64,000 nt of DNA from Granulosicoccus sp947495035 (GTDB lineage: Bacteria > Pseudomonadota > Gammaproteobacteria > Granulosicoccales > Granulosicoccaceae): assembly GCF_050589605.1 (NCBI RefSeq), contig NZ_JBNGOO010000004.1. One strand, written 5' to 3'. Below are positions 17,005-26,249 of the stretch, one piece after another. The first letter of the stretch is position 1. The number at the start of each line of letters is the position of its first letter. Position numbers and translations under genes: made by a program. Below the pieces are notes generated by a model. That model worked only from the letters and a program-made list of their open reading frames with translations, was not told where the DNA came from and made no database searches.

Positions 17005-18090
17005 ATGACCCAAACAAACACGACCCTGCACGCCAGCGAGCTCGATGTAGATCTTTCAGACACCCATATCTTCGCCGGCCCCGCCCTCCTCGGGGTATTG
17101 GACACCCATATGACGCTCGACCCGAGCCAGCCGGGCAAACAGCATGGCCATCTGGTGCTGCCGTACTCCGTTGGCGCGGGGCTCGATCACCTGCGCCTGC
17201 CGGTGTGTTCGATTCGTGGCACGCGGCCAGGTCCGACCATCACGCTCATCGGCGGTGTGCACGGCGACGAATATGAAGGTGCACTGACACTGCAGCGTCT
17301 GGCGCGGGATCTGACGCCGGAATCGGTACATGGGTGTCTGCTGATCGTACCGGCACTCAATGGCGCTGGAATGGCAAGCGCTACGCGCTCGCTGCCCCAG
17401 ACGGGGGAGGATCTGGATCTGTGTTTCCCCGGCGATCACCAAGGCACGTTGGGCGAGCGTCTGGCCAGGGAGGTCTTCGAGCGACTGATCCGGCCCGCCG
17501 AACTGGTCCTGGATCTGAGATCCGGCGGTCAGCGCCTGCAATTCGCGGCCTCTGCCGCAGTACGATCCATGGGTGTCCCAAACGGCAGCGGTGACGGGAT
17601 CGGCGAAGCTGCCATGATTGCCTTCGGCGCCCCCAACAGCGTGAGGCTGCCAGCCAGCGCCGGGCGTGGCTGCCTTCAGGCCACGGTGGAAGCGGCTGGC
17701 AAGGCCTATGTGCAGAGCGAGCTCGGTGGTGGTGGTGGCTGCACTCGGCAGGCGCTGGAGATTGCCAGTGTCGGTTGCCGGAATGTGCTCCGCCATATGG
17801 GTGTCTTGAATGAAGAGGTGCAGCTGCGGGCCTCTCGCATGCTGGAGGTGCGTGATCATTCATTTTTCGTACATGCGCCGGTGGGTGGCCTGCTGGAGCC
17901 ATTCACCCAGCCGGGCGGTGATGTCTGGCAGGGTGATACCCTGGCCTGCCTGGTGAATCTGGAGCAGTCAGCCGACGAACCCTGCCGCATTGCAGTTCCT
18001 CGAAACGGTGTCTTGCTGGCACTGCACCACGGCGGTCCAGTCCGGGCCGGCGAATTGATCGGCATTCTGGCTGACGAAGTCCAGCGCTGA
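17005..18090 (+). CDS. Divergent succinylglutamate desuccinylase/aspartoacylase-family protein with altered active site
   Basis: A 361-residue cytoplasmic protein of the M14 AstE/AspA/DoeB group. The first metal pair is present in GGVHGDEYEG (His86, Glu89). The region that normally carries the third zinc ligand, DLH-S/T, reads DLRSGG (Arg172). The usual DLNRxFPG substrate-binding motif reads DLDLCFPG. The C-terminal barrel-sandwich-like part (PVGGLLEPF, GDVWQGDTLACL, VRAGELIGIL) is intact. Normal members deacylate N-acyl amino acids with zinc. This copy may have changed chemistry or lost catalysis. No ectoine or arginine catabolic genes adjoin it. Confidence 0.75.
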   Translation: MTQTNTTLHASELDVDLSDTHIFAGPALLGVLDTHMTLDPSQPGKQHGHLVLPYSVGAGLDHLRLPVCSIRGTRPGPTITLIGGVHGDEYEGALTLQRLARDLTPESVHGCLLIVPALNGAGMASATRSLPQTGEDLDLCFPGDHQGTLGERLAREVFERLIRPAELVLDLRSGGQRLQFAASAAVRSMGVPNGSGDGIGEAAMIAFGAPNSVRLPASAGRGCLQATVEAAGKAYVQSELGGGGGCTRQALEIASVGCRNVLRHMGVLNEEVQLRASRMLEVRDHSFFVHAPVGGLLEPFTQPGGDVWQGDTLACLVNLEQSADEPCRIAVPRNGVLLALHHGGPVRAGELIGILADEVQR

Positions 18091-18195
18091 ACCGCCCCTG
18101 CTCGACCGGCATTCCACCCACGACCGGTCAGAATTGGCGGCAGATCCGCAGGAGGCCGTACACTAGCCCCCTTCCGCCATAACCCCGTTCTCCTC

Positions 18196-19062
18196 ATGCC
18201 ATCAGTCGCGACTACGCCCTCTTCGCGAAGCGTTTCGGTCATCATCCCTACCCACAATCGCTGGGAAAGCTTGCCGACGGCCATCGACTCTGTGCTGGCG
18301 CAGAGTGATCCGGTGCATGAACTGTTCGTGGTCGATGACGGTTCCACCGATGGCACCGCCGACAAGGTGAGGCAACACTACCCGACCGTGAAATTGATCT
18401 GTCAGCGCAATCACGGTGTGTCGCATGCGCGTAACCGGGCCATCGAACAGGCCAGCGGAGCCTGGATCGCATTGCTCGACTCGGATGATCGCTGGTACGC
18501 CGACAAGATAGCGCGTCAGCTGGATGCCTTGCAGGACTCTCCCCAACTGCGCCTGTGTCATTGTGACGAACACTGGTTGCGCAATGGCAAGCGAATCAAT
18601 CCACGCCACAAACATCGCAAGCGCGGTGGTGAGATATTCGAACATTGCCTGCCTCTGTGCTGCATTTCGCCCTCGGCGGTACTGATTCATCGTAGCCTGT
18701 TTGCCGAGGTCGGGCTGTTCGATGAGGACTTGCCGGCGTGTGAGGACTATGATCTGTGGCTGCGCATCTGTGCCCGCGAGCCCGTACTCTACGTGGATGA
18801 GGCGCTGCTGGAGAAGACCGGTGGTCATGCCGACCAGCTGTCACAGCGCTACCCTGCAATGGACCAATACCGTCTGCAAGCACTGGCCAGTCTGCTTCGC
18901 AGTGCCCCACTGACACAGAATCAGAGACAGCAGGCGCAAGACATGTTCGAGCAGAAGCTGCGAATATTCTGCAACGGGGCACGCAAGCGTGGACGCGATG
19001 AAGCGGTCGCGTCCATGCTGCACATCTATACCGATCTGCTGGACCCAGCGCAGTTATACTGA
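18196..19062 (+). CDS. Family 2 glycosyltransferase
   Basis: A 288-residue GT-A-fold enzyme without membrane helices. It has the starting SVIIPTHNRWESL strand, FVVDDGSTDGT (nucleotide binding), the DxD-type ALLDSDDRWY, and a later CEDYDLWLR motif that would position the catalytic base. Family members pass a sugar from a nucleotide donor to a glycan acceptor. Donor and acceptor are unknown, and no polysaccharide cluster surrounds it. It is followed after 74 bases by the DUF6164 gene on the same strand, so they may share a transcript. Confidence 0.87.
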   Translation: MPSVATTPSSRSVSVIIPTHNRWESLPTAIDSVLAQSDPVHELFVVDDGSTDGTADKVRQHYPTVKLICQRNHGVSHARNRAIEQASGAWIALLDSDDRWYADKIARQLDALQDSPQLRLCHCDEHWLRNGKRINPRHKHRKRGGEIFEHCLPLCCISPSAVLIHRSLFAEVGLFDEDLPACEDYDLWLRICAREPVLYVDEALLEKTGGHADQLSQRYPAMDQYRLQALASLLRSAPLTQNQRQQAQDMFEQKLRIFCNGARKRGRDEAVASMLHIYTDLLDPAQLY

Positions 19063-19136
19063 CCCCTGGTGAGCACCGTATTCGCCACAGGACTCATTGC
19101 AACCCTCCACGCTTCCATCAATCCACCCCATCGCCC

Positions 19137-19511
19137 ATGTCAGCTCTTGTATTCCGTCTGCGCAATGTCCCCGAAGATGAAGCCGATGAGGTGCGCGCGC
19201 TTCTCAGTGAGCACGCTATCGACTGGTACGAAACCTCGGCGGGAAACTGGGGCATTGCCATGCCGGGTCTGTGGGTCAATGATGATTCGGACCTGCCTCG
19301 TGCCCGAGAGCTGATCAGTACCTATCAACGCGAACGCACTGAAACGCAGCGCCGCAACCATGAACTGGCAAAGCGCAATGGCGATGAGACCACACTGATA
19401 CAACGCATCACCGAGCAACCGTTGAAGGTCGCCGGCATCGTTCTGTTCTGCCTGTTCATTCTGTACATCTCGATCAATCCGTTCCTGCGACTGATCGGCT
19501 ACGGACTGTAG
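19137..19511 (+). CDS. DUF6164-family small membrane protein
   Basis: A 124-residue protein with a soluble N-terminal domain (MSALVFRLRNVPEDEADEV, a ferredoxin-like fold pattern, then WGIAMPGLWV) and a single C-terminal membrane helix (GIVLFCLFILYISINPFL). This layout matches the DUF6164 family of gammaproteobacteria. Function is unknown. The start ATG 19137 gives the family N terminus. Confidence 0.75.
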   Translation: MSALVFRLRNVPEDEADEVRALLSEHAIDWYETSAGNWGIAMPGLWVNDDSDLPRARELISTYQRERTETQRRNHELAKRNGDETTLIQRITEQPLKVAGIVLFCLFILYISINPFLRLIGYGL

Positions 19512-19737
19512 TTTCACTTTAATGAGCGCCCAGGCTTCGCCACACTCGGTACTTCCGACGGTCCCCGTGTAACCTCCGGGCGGCGCCCTTTCGGCGCTGT
19601 AATACAGGTCGACAACACCTTATCGCAAGTCCTGCTCTGCATTGATGAATGCCCCACACCGTATGGCTCCCGGCCCGGTGGAGCAAGGATGGAGGGTACC
19701 CACTGACAATCCCGATGAACGACGGCGAGCAGCCTCA

Positions 19738-19761
19738 GCGCATCCGGATGCGCGGTTTTTT
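19738..19761 (+). terminator. Intrinsic terminator in the leader region of the GH16 gene
   Basis: The perfect palindrome GCGCATCCGGATGCGC (19738-19753) is followed by GG and six T residues (19756-19761). This is a textbook factor-independent terminator on the plus strand. It is 226 bases after the DUF6164 stop and 175 bases before the GH16 start. It could end a long DUF6164 transcript, a separate small RNA, or an attenuated leader. The spacer 19512-19936 otherwise shows only a short GCGCC/GGCGC hairpin near 19580-19600. Confidence 0.8.
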
Positions 19762-19936
19762 AAGGTTCGATTCAGCTTTCCCCGACTAGTCTGGCCCCGC
19801 TTCTGCAACGCGCAGCTGCAGCTCCGGCCATCGGGAATCCTCTCTGATTGTTCCACCTGTCCGGAGACAGGGACGACGCAGCGGTGCCAGGACAGCCCCT
19901 CCTCGCCATCATCACGTTCACCAGCAACCATCAAGA

Positions 19937-21391
19937 ATGCCCATGAGAATTCCGTCCCTGGCTCTAGCGCTTCTCGGAGCGCTCAGCACGTTTGCCCATG
20001 CCGACAATCAGCGCCCCTCGACGGTCAGTAACGTCCAGGCCGGTGCAGTATCGACAACAGCCATCAGACTCACCTGGAACACTCCCTGGGACAACGTGGG
20101 CGTTGACGGATTCAACATCTATCGCAACGGCGACTACTACAACACGATATTCAACGCGACCAATTTCATCGATACGAATCTGTCGCCAGGCACCCGTTAC
20201 GAATACTCCGTGGTGGCCTTCGACAAGGCCAGAAACTATTCCACCCTGTCCTTGCCTTCCGCGGCAACCACCAGCAGCACCGGCAGCAATACCAGTCTGG
20301 CCACTGGCGCAGCGCCCCCTGCCAGCGCACGGGAAACCGGGAATGGTACACCTGCTGCACCTGCCAACCTGCGGGCCGAGGTGCAGGGCTCTGACAGCGT
20401 CAGACTGGAATGGAGCGCCCCTGGGGGCAGCGTTTCCGGATACAACCTCTACCGTGACGGGCGCTACCACAAGACTGTCAGAGGACGTACCGACTATGTG
20501 GATTCCGCGCTGAGCCCGGGGCGTGAATATCGTTGGCGGGTGGTGGCATTCCTGGGGCAACGCTTTTCCCTGAAGTCGAATGAAGTGCGGGCCAGCACCG
20601 AGAGTGAATCCGCCGTCGTGGCGGTCGCAGCCACGGCAGCCGAAGCCCATTCCGGCGTGCCTGCCGGTTATCAGCTGGTGTTCAATGACGAGTTTCGTGG
20701 TAACAAGCTGGACGACTCGAAGTGGTCAAGTCGTTATCGATGGGGACCGTCGCACACCATCAACAACGAGCTGCAGTACTACGTCGACTCACAGAGTGAC
20801 TCGGGTTTCGGGTACTCGCCCTTCACCTTCGATGGCGAGAACCTCATCATCAGCGCCATACGAACTCCGTCCCATCTGAAGAGCAAGGCCAACAACAAGA
20901 GCTACCTGTCCGGCGCCATGACAACCTACGGCAAATTCAGGATGCGTTATGGCTACGTCGAAATGCGCGCCCGTCTGCCAAGGGGCCAGGGTCTGTGGCC
21001 TGCCTTCTGGCTGCTGCACAACCATGACAACGGCATTCGTCCCGAGATTGATGTCGTCGAGATGCTGGGAGATCAACCGGCTGTCGTGTACCAGACTTAC
21101 CATCACTACAACAATCGCAACCTGCGATCCACACCCAGCCATGAGGTCTGGGGTACGGATTTTTCCGCCGGCTTTCATACTTATGGCATGCGCTGGGAGC
21201 CGGGACGCATCACCTGGTATGTCGACGGTGAAGCCCGTAATGCCTATGCCAACAACAACGTCTCGGCCGAGGACATGTACCTGCTGGTCAATCTGGCCAT
21301 CGGTGGAGCCTGGGCAGGCAGCCCGGATGCCAATACGCCTTTTCCTGCCAGGCTCACCATCGACTACATTCGGGCCTACAGTGGCGACTGA
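19937..21391 (+). CDS. Exported GH16 glycoside hydrolase with two fibronectin type III domains
   Basis: A 484-residue secreted enzyme. A Sec signal ends near FAHA (residue 22). Two FN3-like domains lie at about 26-112 and 140-220 (VRLEWSAP, YNLYRDG, YRWRVVAF), joined by a Ser/Thr/Gly linker. The GH16 catalytic domain covers about 240-482, with PEIDVVEML. Glu370 is the likely nucleophile, Asp372 the helper and Glu375 the acid/base. The six-residue EIDVVE form is typical of beta-1,3- or mixed-linkage glucanases and relatives. Exact substrate (laminarin, lichenin, other beta-glucan) is not decided. ATG 19943 (MRIPSL) is an alternative start. A terminator lies in its upstream region. Confidence 0.88.
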   Translation: MPMRIPSLALALLGALSTFAHADNQRPSTVSNVQAGAVSTTAIRLTWNTPWDNVGVDGFNIYRNGDYYNTIFNATNFIDTNLSPGTRYEYSVVAFDKARNYSTLSLPSAATTSSTGSNTSLATGAAPPASARETGNGTPAAPANLRAEVQGSDSVRLEWSAPGGSVSGYNLYRDGRYHKTVRGRTDYVDSALSPGREYRWRVVAFLGQRFSLKSNEVRASTESESAVVAVAATAAEAHSGVPAGYQLVFNDEFRGNKLDDSKWSSRYRWGPSHTINNELQYYVDSQSDSGFGYSPFTFDGENLIISAIRTPSHLKSKANNKSYLSGAMTTYGKFRMRYGYVEMRARLPRGQGLWPAFWLLHNHDNGIRPEIDVVEMLGDQPAVVYQTYHHYNNRNLRSTPSHEVWGTDFSAGFHTYGMRWEPGRITWYVDGEARNAYANNNVSAEDMYLLVNLAIGGAWAGSPDANTPFPARLTIDYIRAYSGD

Positions 21392-21403
21392 GCTCCTGTA
21401 GCC

Positions 21404-21600
21404 AGACGGACCGGGGGGAAGCTGAAACAACCGAGGGACTGACGCAGGCCCGGCGAGCGGTCACAACCGAAGGACTGGGGGCTCGAAAATTGGAAGCAAT
21501 GGAGCACCGATGCAAACCGAGAGTCCAGTGAGGGATGGCCGCTGACACGGACCGGATGAGGAGAGGCAACCGGAGGGCTGACGCAGGCGGGGTGCGCCGC
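21404..21600. repeat. Imperfect direct repeats after the GH16 gene
   Basis: Two related stretches, about 21404-21455 and 21547-21595, share CGGACCGG followed by CAACCG(G/-)AGGG(A/C)CTGACGCAGGC. Similar fragments (CACAACCGAAGGACTGG) lie between. The spacing is irregular, so this looks like a decayed minisatellite. The rest of 21392-21733 shows nothing that I can support. Confidence 0.55.
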
Positions 21601-21733
21601 AAGGATTGACGAACTGACCTGGACAAAGCCCGGCATGAAACGCGCAAGTCAGGCACGATACTTCTGATCTGTGACATCGATTCAGAAGTTAAGGTACGGT
21701 AGCGATACACTGCAAAGAAAAAAGACCCTCAAC

Positions 21734-23281
21734 ATGTCGTTGCTGCCTTTGCGTCTGTTTCAACCAATACCGGTCCTCACCCCGGCCTGCCTGTTGCCGG
21801 CTGCGGCCCCTGCCCGGCGACATCAGTCGAACAGGCTGATTCTCTCTGTGTGCGCAGCCCTGTTACTGGCCGGTTGTCAGAGCGCCCGGCAGCCTGGAAC
21901 CCCTGGCGACATCTCCATCGACCGAACCAGCAGAGATGCCTTCGCAAGCTCGGCGTCCGATACTGCCTTTCATCATTCAGGACAGGTTGACCAGCAGACG
22001 GCCCTGTTGCCCTGGACGGATACCATTCATCCCTTGTATCTGAAAGCCCGGGCACTGGTAGAACGCGAGCTGGATGCCGATCTGCGCAATGTGCAGTTGT
22101 TGCTGGTGGACGATGCACCGATCAATGCAGAGGTCAATCGGGAAACTCGCCGACTGGTGAACGAGCAGTTCGGCACCTCCACCTTTGCCGATCACTTTCT
22201 CAGTCGTGTCATGGACACACAATCGGGTACCTACGCTGCCCTGTTCACGGCTCGATTGAAGGCTGTCATGGTGAGCCGCAGCATGCTCGCCAGCTATGAG
22301 AAATCACTGCCAGAGGATGCTCGAATTCGCCAGGCGGCTCTGCTGACATTGCTGATACATGAACTGGTCCATGCTGCCGATGACCAGCGTTACCGCATTC
22401 ACGAAAACCGGGCCCTCAATTTCAGAGCCTCCTTTGCGCAATCCGCCACCTTCGAAGGTCACGCTCAGTGGGTCACTCGAAGGATCTGCTCGTACAGCGA
22501 CTGTCTGCAAGGGCTCGAAGCGCTGGACAACTTCATGTTCAGTCGCGTCGAGCAATCCAATCAGCTGACGCAGCCGGTCGAGGCCATCAGTCGCAATGTG
22601 CTCGAGTATTCCTATGTCGAGGGCGAACGCTTCATCACCAGGCTGGCCGAGCGCGAAGATGGTCATCGTCTGATTGATGCCTTGCTGAGCAAGCCGCCCT
22701 ACGACCCCATCCAGATTCTGGCGCCGGAAACCTACCCCGATCTGCTGCGCCAGCAACGTAACAGTCGCCTGATACGAGCCAGCCTCGACGTCGACCACCC
22801 CTGGGTGAGGGATCAATGGATCGGCGTGGAGACATCACCTCTGAAGGGCGTCAATCTGCGCGCCGACCCTTCTCGCCGACAAGCAGCCGTTGACGGTTTC
22901 ACGCGCCTCATAGAAGCCATGGTAGCCATGCAGCTGTACGATCGTGGTCGTCCGGACTCCAGCCCCATGGAGGTCACCTTGCTGCAGGCAGAATCCGCCA
23001 ATACGGCACGGCTGTTTGCCCGCACCCTGCACGAGAACAGTCAGCTGGCGGGCACCCATATCGAAGAGGAGCCCTTGCGCATCAATACCGGCGCAGGGAA
23101 TGTGCAGTCACAGATGAGCATGCATGTCTTTCGCACCACGGTAGACAGCGACAGACCATTTCGAACAACGATTGGTGTCTCCGGCAACTATGTGGTTCAG
23201 ATCGCGGGCGTGGCAACGCATTCAGAGCCCCTGGATGACTATGCCATCCGCGTGTTGCTGAACCTGCAATTACCGCGTTGA
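21734..23281 (+). CDS. Lipoprotein with HExxH zinc-protease-like motif
   Basis: About 515 residues from ATG 21734. The long N-terminal region ends in the lipobox LLAGC (Cys48 in this numbering), so the real start may be further in, although no better one is obvious. A zinc-protease motif HELVH is at residues 209-213, and ATFEGHAQW follows with Glu241 as a possible third ligand. This is a gluzincin-like order. The rest has no family that I recognise. It would sit on the periplasmic side of a membrane. Enzyme activity is inferred from the motif only. Confidence 0.65.
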   Translation: MSLLPLRLFQPIPVLTPACLLPAAAPARRHQSNRLILSVCAALLLAGCQSARQPGTPGDISIDRTSRDAFASSASDTAFHHSGQVDQQTALLPWTDTIHPLYLKARALVERELDADLRNVQLLLVDDAPINAEVNRETRRLVNEQFGTSTFADHFLSRVMDTQSGTYAALFTARLKAVMVSRSMLASYEKSLPEDARIRQAALLTLLIHELVHAADDQRYRIHENRALNFRASFAQSATFEGHAQWVTRRICSYSDCLQGLEALDNFMFSRVEQSNQLTQPVEAISRNVLEYSYVEGERFITRLAEREDGHRLIDALLSKPPYDPIQILAPETYPDLLRQQRNSRLIRASLDVDHPWVRDQWIGVETSPLKGVNLRADPSRRQAAVDGFTRLIEAMVAMQLYDRGRPDSSPMEVTLLQAESANTARLFARTLHENSQLAGTHIEEEPLRINTGAGNVQSQMSMHVFRTTVDSDRPFRTTIGVSGNYVVQIAGVATHSEPLDDYAIRVLLNLQLPR

Positions 23282-23299
23282 CGACCTTTCATTGCCGAA

Positions 23300-23890
23300 T
23301 CAGGTACGGCGGCGCAATTTTCCCGGTTCGATATCGCCAGCAAAGGCACTGCCATTTGCCGAGAACCTGGCCTTGAGAAACTCCATCTGGTCAGCCAGTA
23401 CATCCCTGTTGGACAGATAGAAGTATTCATGCCGGTTGGGGGCGAAGGGCACAGCCAGCAACTGCATGTTGGCCTGCTCGGGCGTCAGGTCTCCCTTGCG
23501 GTTATTGCAGCGTCGACAAGCCGTCACACAGTTTGTCCAGAGGTCCCTGCCACCTTTCGACGTCGGTATGACGTGATCCCTGGACAGCTCCCTGGCAGGA
23601 AACTCGACACCGCAGTACATGCACATCATCTGATCGCGGGCGAACAGCAGACCATTGCTCAGTGCAGGTGTGAACTGGTGATTGTCCACCTTGCCATCGC
23701 AGGCAATGATGCTTGGCAATTCCAGACTCGAGCGAATTCCGGACTTGTTATACCCCCCTCGGACAGTGTGAATGGTTGCTCCGATACTCCAGATAACCTG
23801 TTCCTTTACAAGCAGTGTGGCAGTCTCCTGCCAGCTGAGCCAGGCAATGGGAGTACCGGCCTTGTTCAGGCGCAGTACTTTGCTGTTCAT
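23300..23890 (-). CDS. HNH endonuclease-family protein
   Basis: A 196-residue protein. The C-terminal half holds a zinc-ribbon HNH domain: CMYC (Cys90, Cys93), SRDHVIPTSKGG (Asp105-His106), TNCVTACRRCNNRKG (Asn120; Cys125, Cys128). The N-terminal part (MNSKVLRLNKAGTPIAWLSW) is typical of a widespread bacterial HNH group found outside restriction systems. The start at 23890 matches that group; the open frame runs on to 24043. No methylase or phage gene is adjacent, so a restriction role is not indicated. Confidence 0.85.
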   Translation of the reverse strand: MNSKVLRLNKAGTPIAWLSWQETATLLVKEQVIWSIGATIHTVRGGYNKSGIRSSLELPSIIACDGKVDNHQFTPALSNGLLFARDQMMCMYCGVEFPARELSRDHVIPTSKGGRDLWTNCVTACRRCNNRKGDLTPEQANMQLLAVPFAPNRHEYFYLSNRDVLADQMEFLKARFSANGSAFAGDIEPGKLRRRT

Positions 23891-24041
23891 GGTCAGTTCG
23901 TCGTGGCCGTCGTCCTCCTGTTCGTCTTTGTATACCACAATCGTTGTTAACAGGCGATGACCAGCGAACCTGCTTCTGTACGTCGCTGAGTCCGGCATCA
24001 ACGAGAGACAACGCCGTGGTGGCTGCATGAGGTGCCATCGC

Positions 24042-24156
24042 AAGTGGGTGTCTGGTGATGATCAGCGGGGACCGGATGTGGTGTCTGCTACCAGTGGCCG
24101 GATTGGTTCATGGGTGTCTGGTTGTGCCTGGTGGGAACCGAGATGTGGGTGTCTGC
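24042..24156. repeat. About 34-base degenerate tandem repeat
   Basis: GTGGGTGTCTG-like motifs recur at about 24043, 24076, 24110 and 24144, a period near 34. Between them lie GGACCGGATG / GGCCGGATTG / GGAACCGAGATG variants. It ends six bases before the ABC-transporter stop. Confidence 0.6.
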
Positions 24157-24162
24157 CAGGAA

Positions 24163-26001
24163 TTACTGGTCGCCGAGGAAGCCGCCGGACTGGCGGTTCC
24201 AGAGGCGGGCGTAGAGGCCGTTCCGCGCGATCAGGTCGGTGTGGGTGCCGGTTTCGACGATGCGGCCGTGCTCCAGTACGATCAGCTTGTCGAGGGCGGC
24301 GATCGTCGACAGGCGGTGTGCCACGGCGAGTACGGTCTTGCCTGTCATCAGCTCGACCAGCTTTTCCTGGATGGCCGCTTCCACCTCGGAGTCCAGTGCC
24401 GAGGTGGCCTCGTCCAGTACCAGAATCGGCGCGTCCTTGAGCAGGACCCGCGCGATGGCGATACGCTGGCGCTGGCCTCCGGAGAGCTTGACGCCACGCT
24501 CACCGACGTAGGCATCCAGACCGCGACGCCCCTGTGGATCGGTCAGCCCCGGAATGAAGCTCATGGCCTCCGCCTGTTGCGCCGCCCGCACGATCTGCTC
24601 ATCCGTGGCACCTGCCCGGCCATAACGGATATTGTCGCGAATCGAGCGATGCAGCAGGGAGGTATCCTGAGTCACGACGGCAATCGATTCACGCAAACTG
24701 TCCTGCGTGACCGTACGGATGTCCTGCCCGTCAATGAGAATCCGTCCGCTGTCCACGTCATGAAACCGCATCAGCAAATTCACCAGCGTCGACTTGCCTG
24801 CCCCTGAGCGACCGACCAGGCCGACCTTCTCTCCTGGCAGGATCTCGAAGTCGAGCCCCTCGACCACGGAAGCCTGTCGAGCCTCCGGTTCATAGGCGAA
24901 GTCAACCTTGTCGAACACGATACGACCCTGTGAGACCTGCAGTGAGACCGCATCGCTGGCGTCGGTCACTGCCAGAGGCTGCGATATCGTCGGAATGCCG
25001 TTCTGCACCGTACCGACGTTCTCGAACAGAGAGGTGATGGTGCGCAGTACCCGCCCCGACATCTGATTGAGTCGCAGCACCAGACCATTGGCCACGGCAA
25101 TTTCGCCAACGCTGATCATCCCGTGCATCCACAAGGCGATCGATGCGATGGCCATGATGCCGATCAGCAGGGTGTTGAGCGTGGTCAGCGTGACGGTCAT
25201 GGTCAGGATGGCCCGCATCAGAACCCGAAAGGCCAGGGTATGACGCTGCAGCCGTTCACCGGCATGTTCCGACTCCAGCGAATGGTGGGCGAACAGCTTG
25301 ACGGACTGGATGTTGGTGTAACTGTCGACCACGCTGCCCATCAATGCCGCATTGGCTTCCGACAGGCGTGCCGACTTGCTGCGAACCGGCGGCACCATGA
25401 ACACGACCACGGCACCGTAGGCCACCGACCACAGCAGCATCGGGATCAGCAGATAATGGTTGATGTCGGCAAACAGGATCAGGGTACCGGCCAGATAGAT
25501 GAGCAGTGTCCAGGCGCCGTCCACGATGTTGACAACGGTCTCGCGCACCGCATGACCCGTCTGCATCACTTTCTGCGCCACTCGCCCGGAAAAGTCGTTC
25601 TGGAAGAAGGTCATGCTCTGCTTCAGAACGTAACGGTGGTTCTGCCAGCGCGTGGCGTTGGTGATACCCGGTGCCAGTGCCAGATTGATGATGGCGCGAC
25701 TGCTCAACTGGGTGAGCGGACGCACCAGCAGGGCCACAATGGCCATCCATAGCAGAGCCGTGCCATGTGTGTCGAGAAAGGCCGAAGGCTCGGTACTCCC
25801 CATCCAGTCCAGAATGCGTCCCAGATAGATGTACACATACAGTTCACTGAGCGCCGCCACACCCGACAGTGCAAGTGTGGCCAGCAGCACATGACGCACG
25901 GGATACAGAAAGAAGCGGAAGAACGCCAGCGTTTCCTCGGGCGGACGCGATGCCTCCCGGGCTTGCAAGGGGTCAACCAGCGATTCGAAGAAGCGGAACA
26001 C
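24163..26001 (-). CDS. ABC exporter, fused permease and ATPase
   Basis: A 612-residue half-transporter of the MsbA/multidrug type. Six membrane helices fill residues about 45-330. The nucleotide-binding domain has GRSGAGKST (Walker A), LSGGQRQRIAIAR (signature), ILVLDEATSALD (Walker B and D-loop) and AHRLSTI (switch His). It should work as a dimer in the inner membrane, exporting a lipid, drug or peptide. GTG 26001 gives the N terminus VFRFFESLVDPL that is common in this subgroup; the frame extends to TTG 26028. The LysR gene diverges from it across 248 bases, so that regulator may control it. Confidence 0.88.
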   Translation of the reverse strand: MFRFFESLVDPLQAREASRPPEETLAFFRFFLYPVRHVLLATLALSGVAALSELYVYIYLGRILDWMGSTEPSAFLDTHGTALLWMAIVALLVRPLTQLSSRAIINLALAPGITNATRWQNHRYVLKQSMTFFQNDFSGRVAQKVMQTGHAVRETVVNIVDGAWTLLIYLAGTLILFADINHYLLIPMLLWSVAYGAVVVFMVPPVRSKSARLSEANAALMGSVVDSYTNIQSVKLFAHHSLESEHAGERLQRHTLAFRVLMRAILTMTVTLTTLNTLLIGIMAIASIALWMHGMISVGEIAVANGLVLRLNQMSGRVLRTITSLFENVGTVQNGIPTISQPLAVTDASDAVSLQVSQGRIVFDKVDFAYEPEARQASVVEGLDFEILPGEKVGLVGRSGAGKSTLVNLLMRFHDVDSGRILIDGQDIRTVTQDSLRESIAVVTQDTSLLHRSIRDNIRYGRAGATDEQIVRAAQQAEAMSFIPGLTDPQGRRGLDAYVGERGVKLSGGQRQRIAIARVLLKDAPILVLDEATSALDSEVEAAIQEKLVELMTGKTVLAVAHRLSTIAALDKLIVLEHGRIVETGTHTDLIARNGLYARLWNRQSGGFLGDQ

Positions 26002-26185
26002 GGTGTCGATTCTGTCAGGGCAATGCAACAGGGTAACGCTACAGCTCTGCCTGCCGATACCCTTGTCAGGGTGTCATTCGAGAAAAAGCCACCCAATATT
26101 GCCCTTGGCAACCACGTTTATTCGTTCTTCTCTCATGTCTTGTGCCTGTGTCCGGTATGCTAGGGCAATAAGCGAGAATATTGGC

Positions 26186-26214
26186 TTGACGATCGGCCGC
26201 AATTCTTGATAAAA
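26186..26214 (+). promoter_or_regulatory. Possible sigma-70 promoter of the LysR-type gene
   Basis: TTGACG (26186-26191) and ATAAAA (26209-26214) are 17 bases apart, and the ATG lies 35 bases further on. The -35 match is good and the -10 match is weak. Confidence 0.4.
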
Positions 26215-26249
26215 GACAGACAACTGTGAATATTTAGCACAAATCAAGT

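Noticed and set aside
19512..19936. c-di-GMP, cobalamin or glycine riboswitch before the GH16 gene
   Set aside because: None of the conserved cores of these classes could be found; only the terminator is clear.
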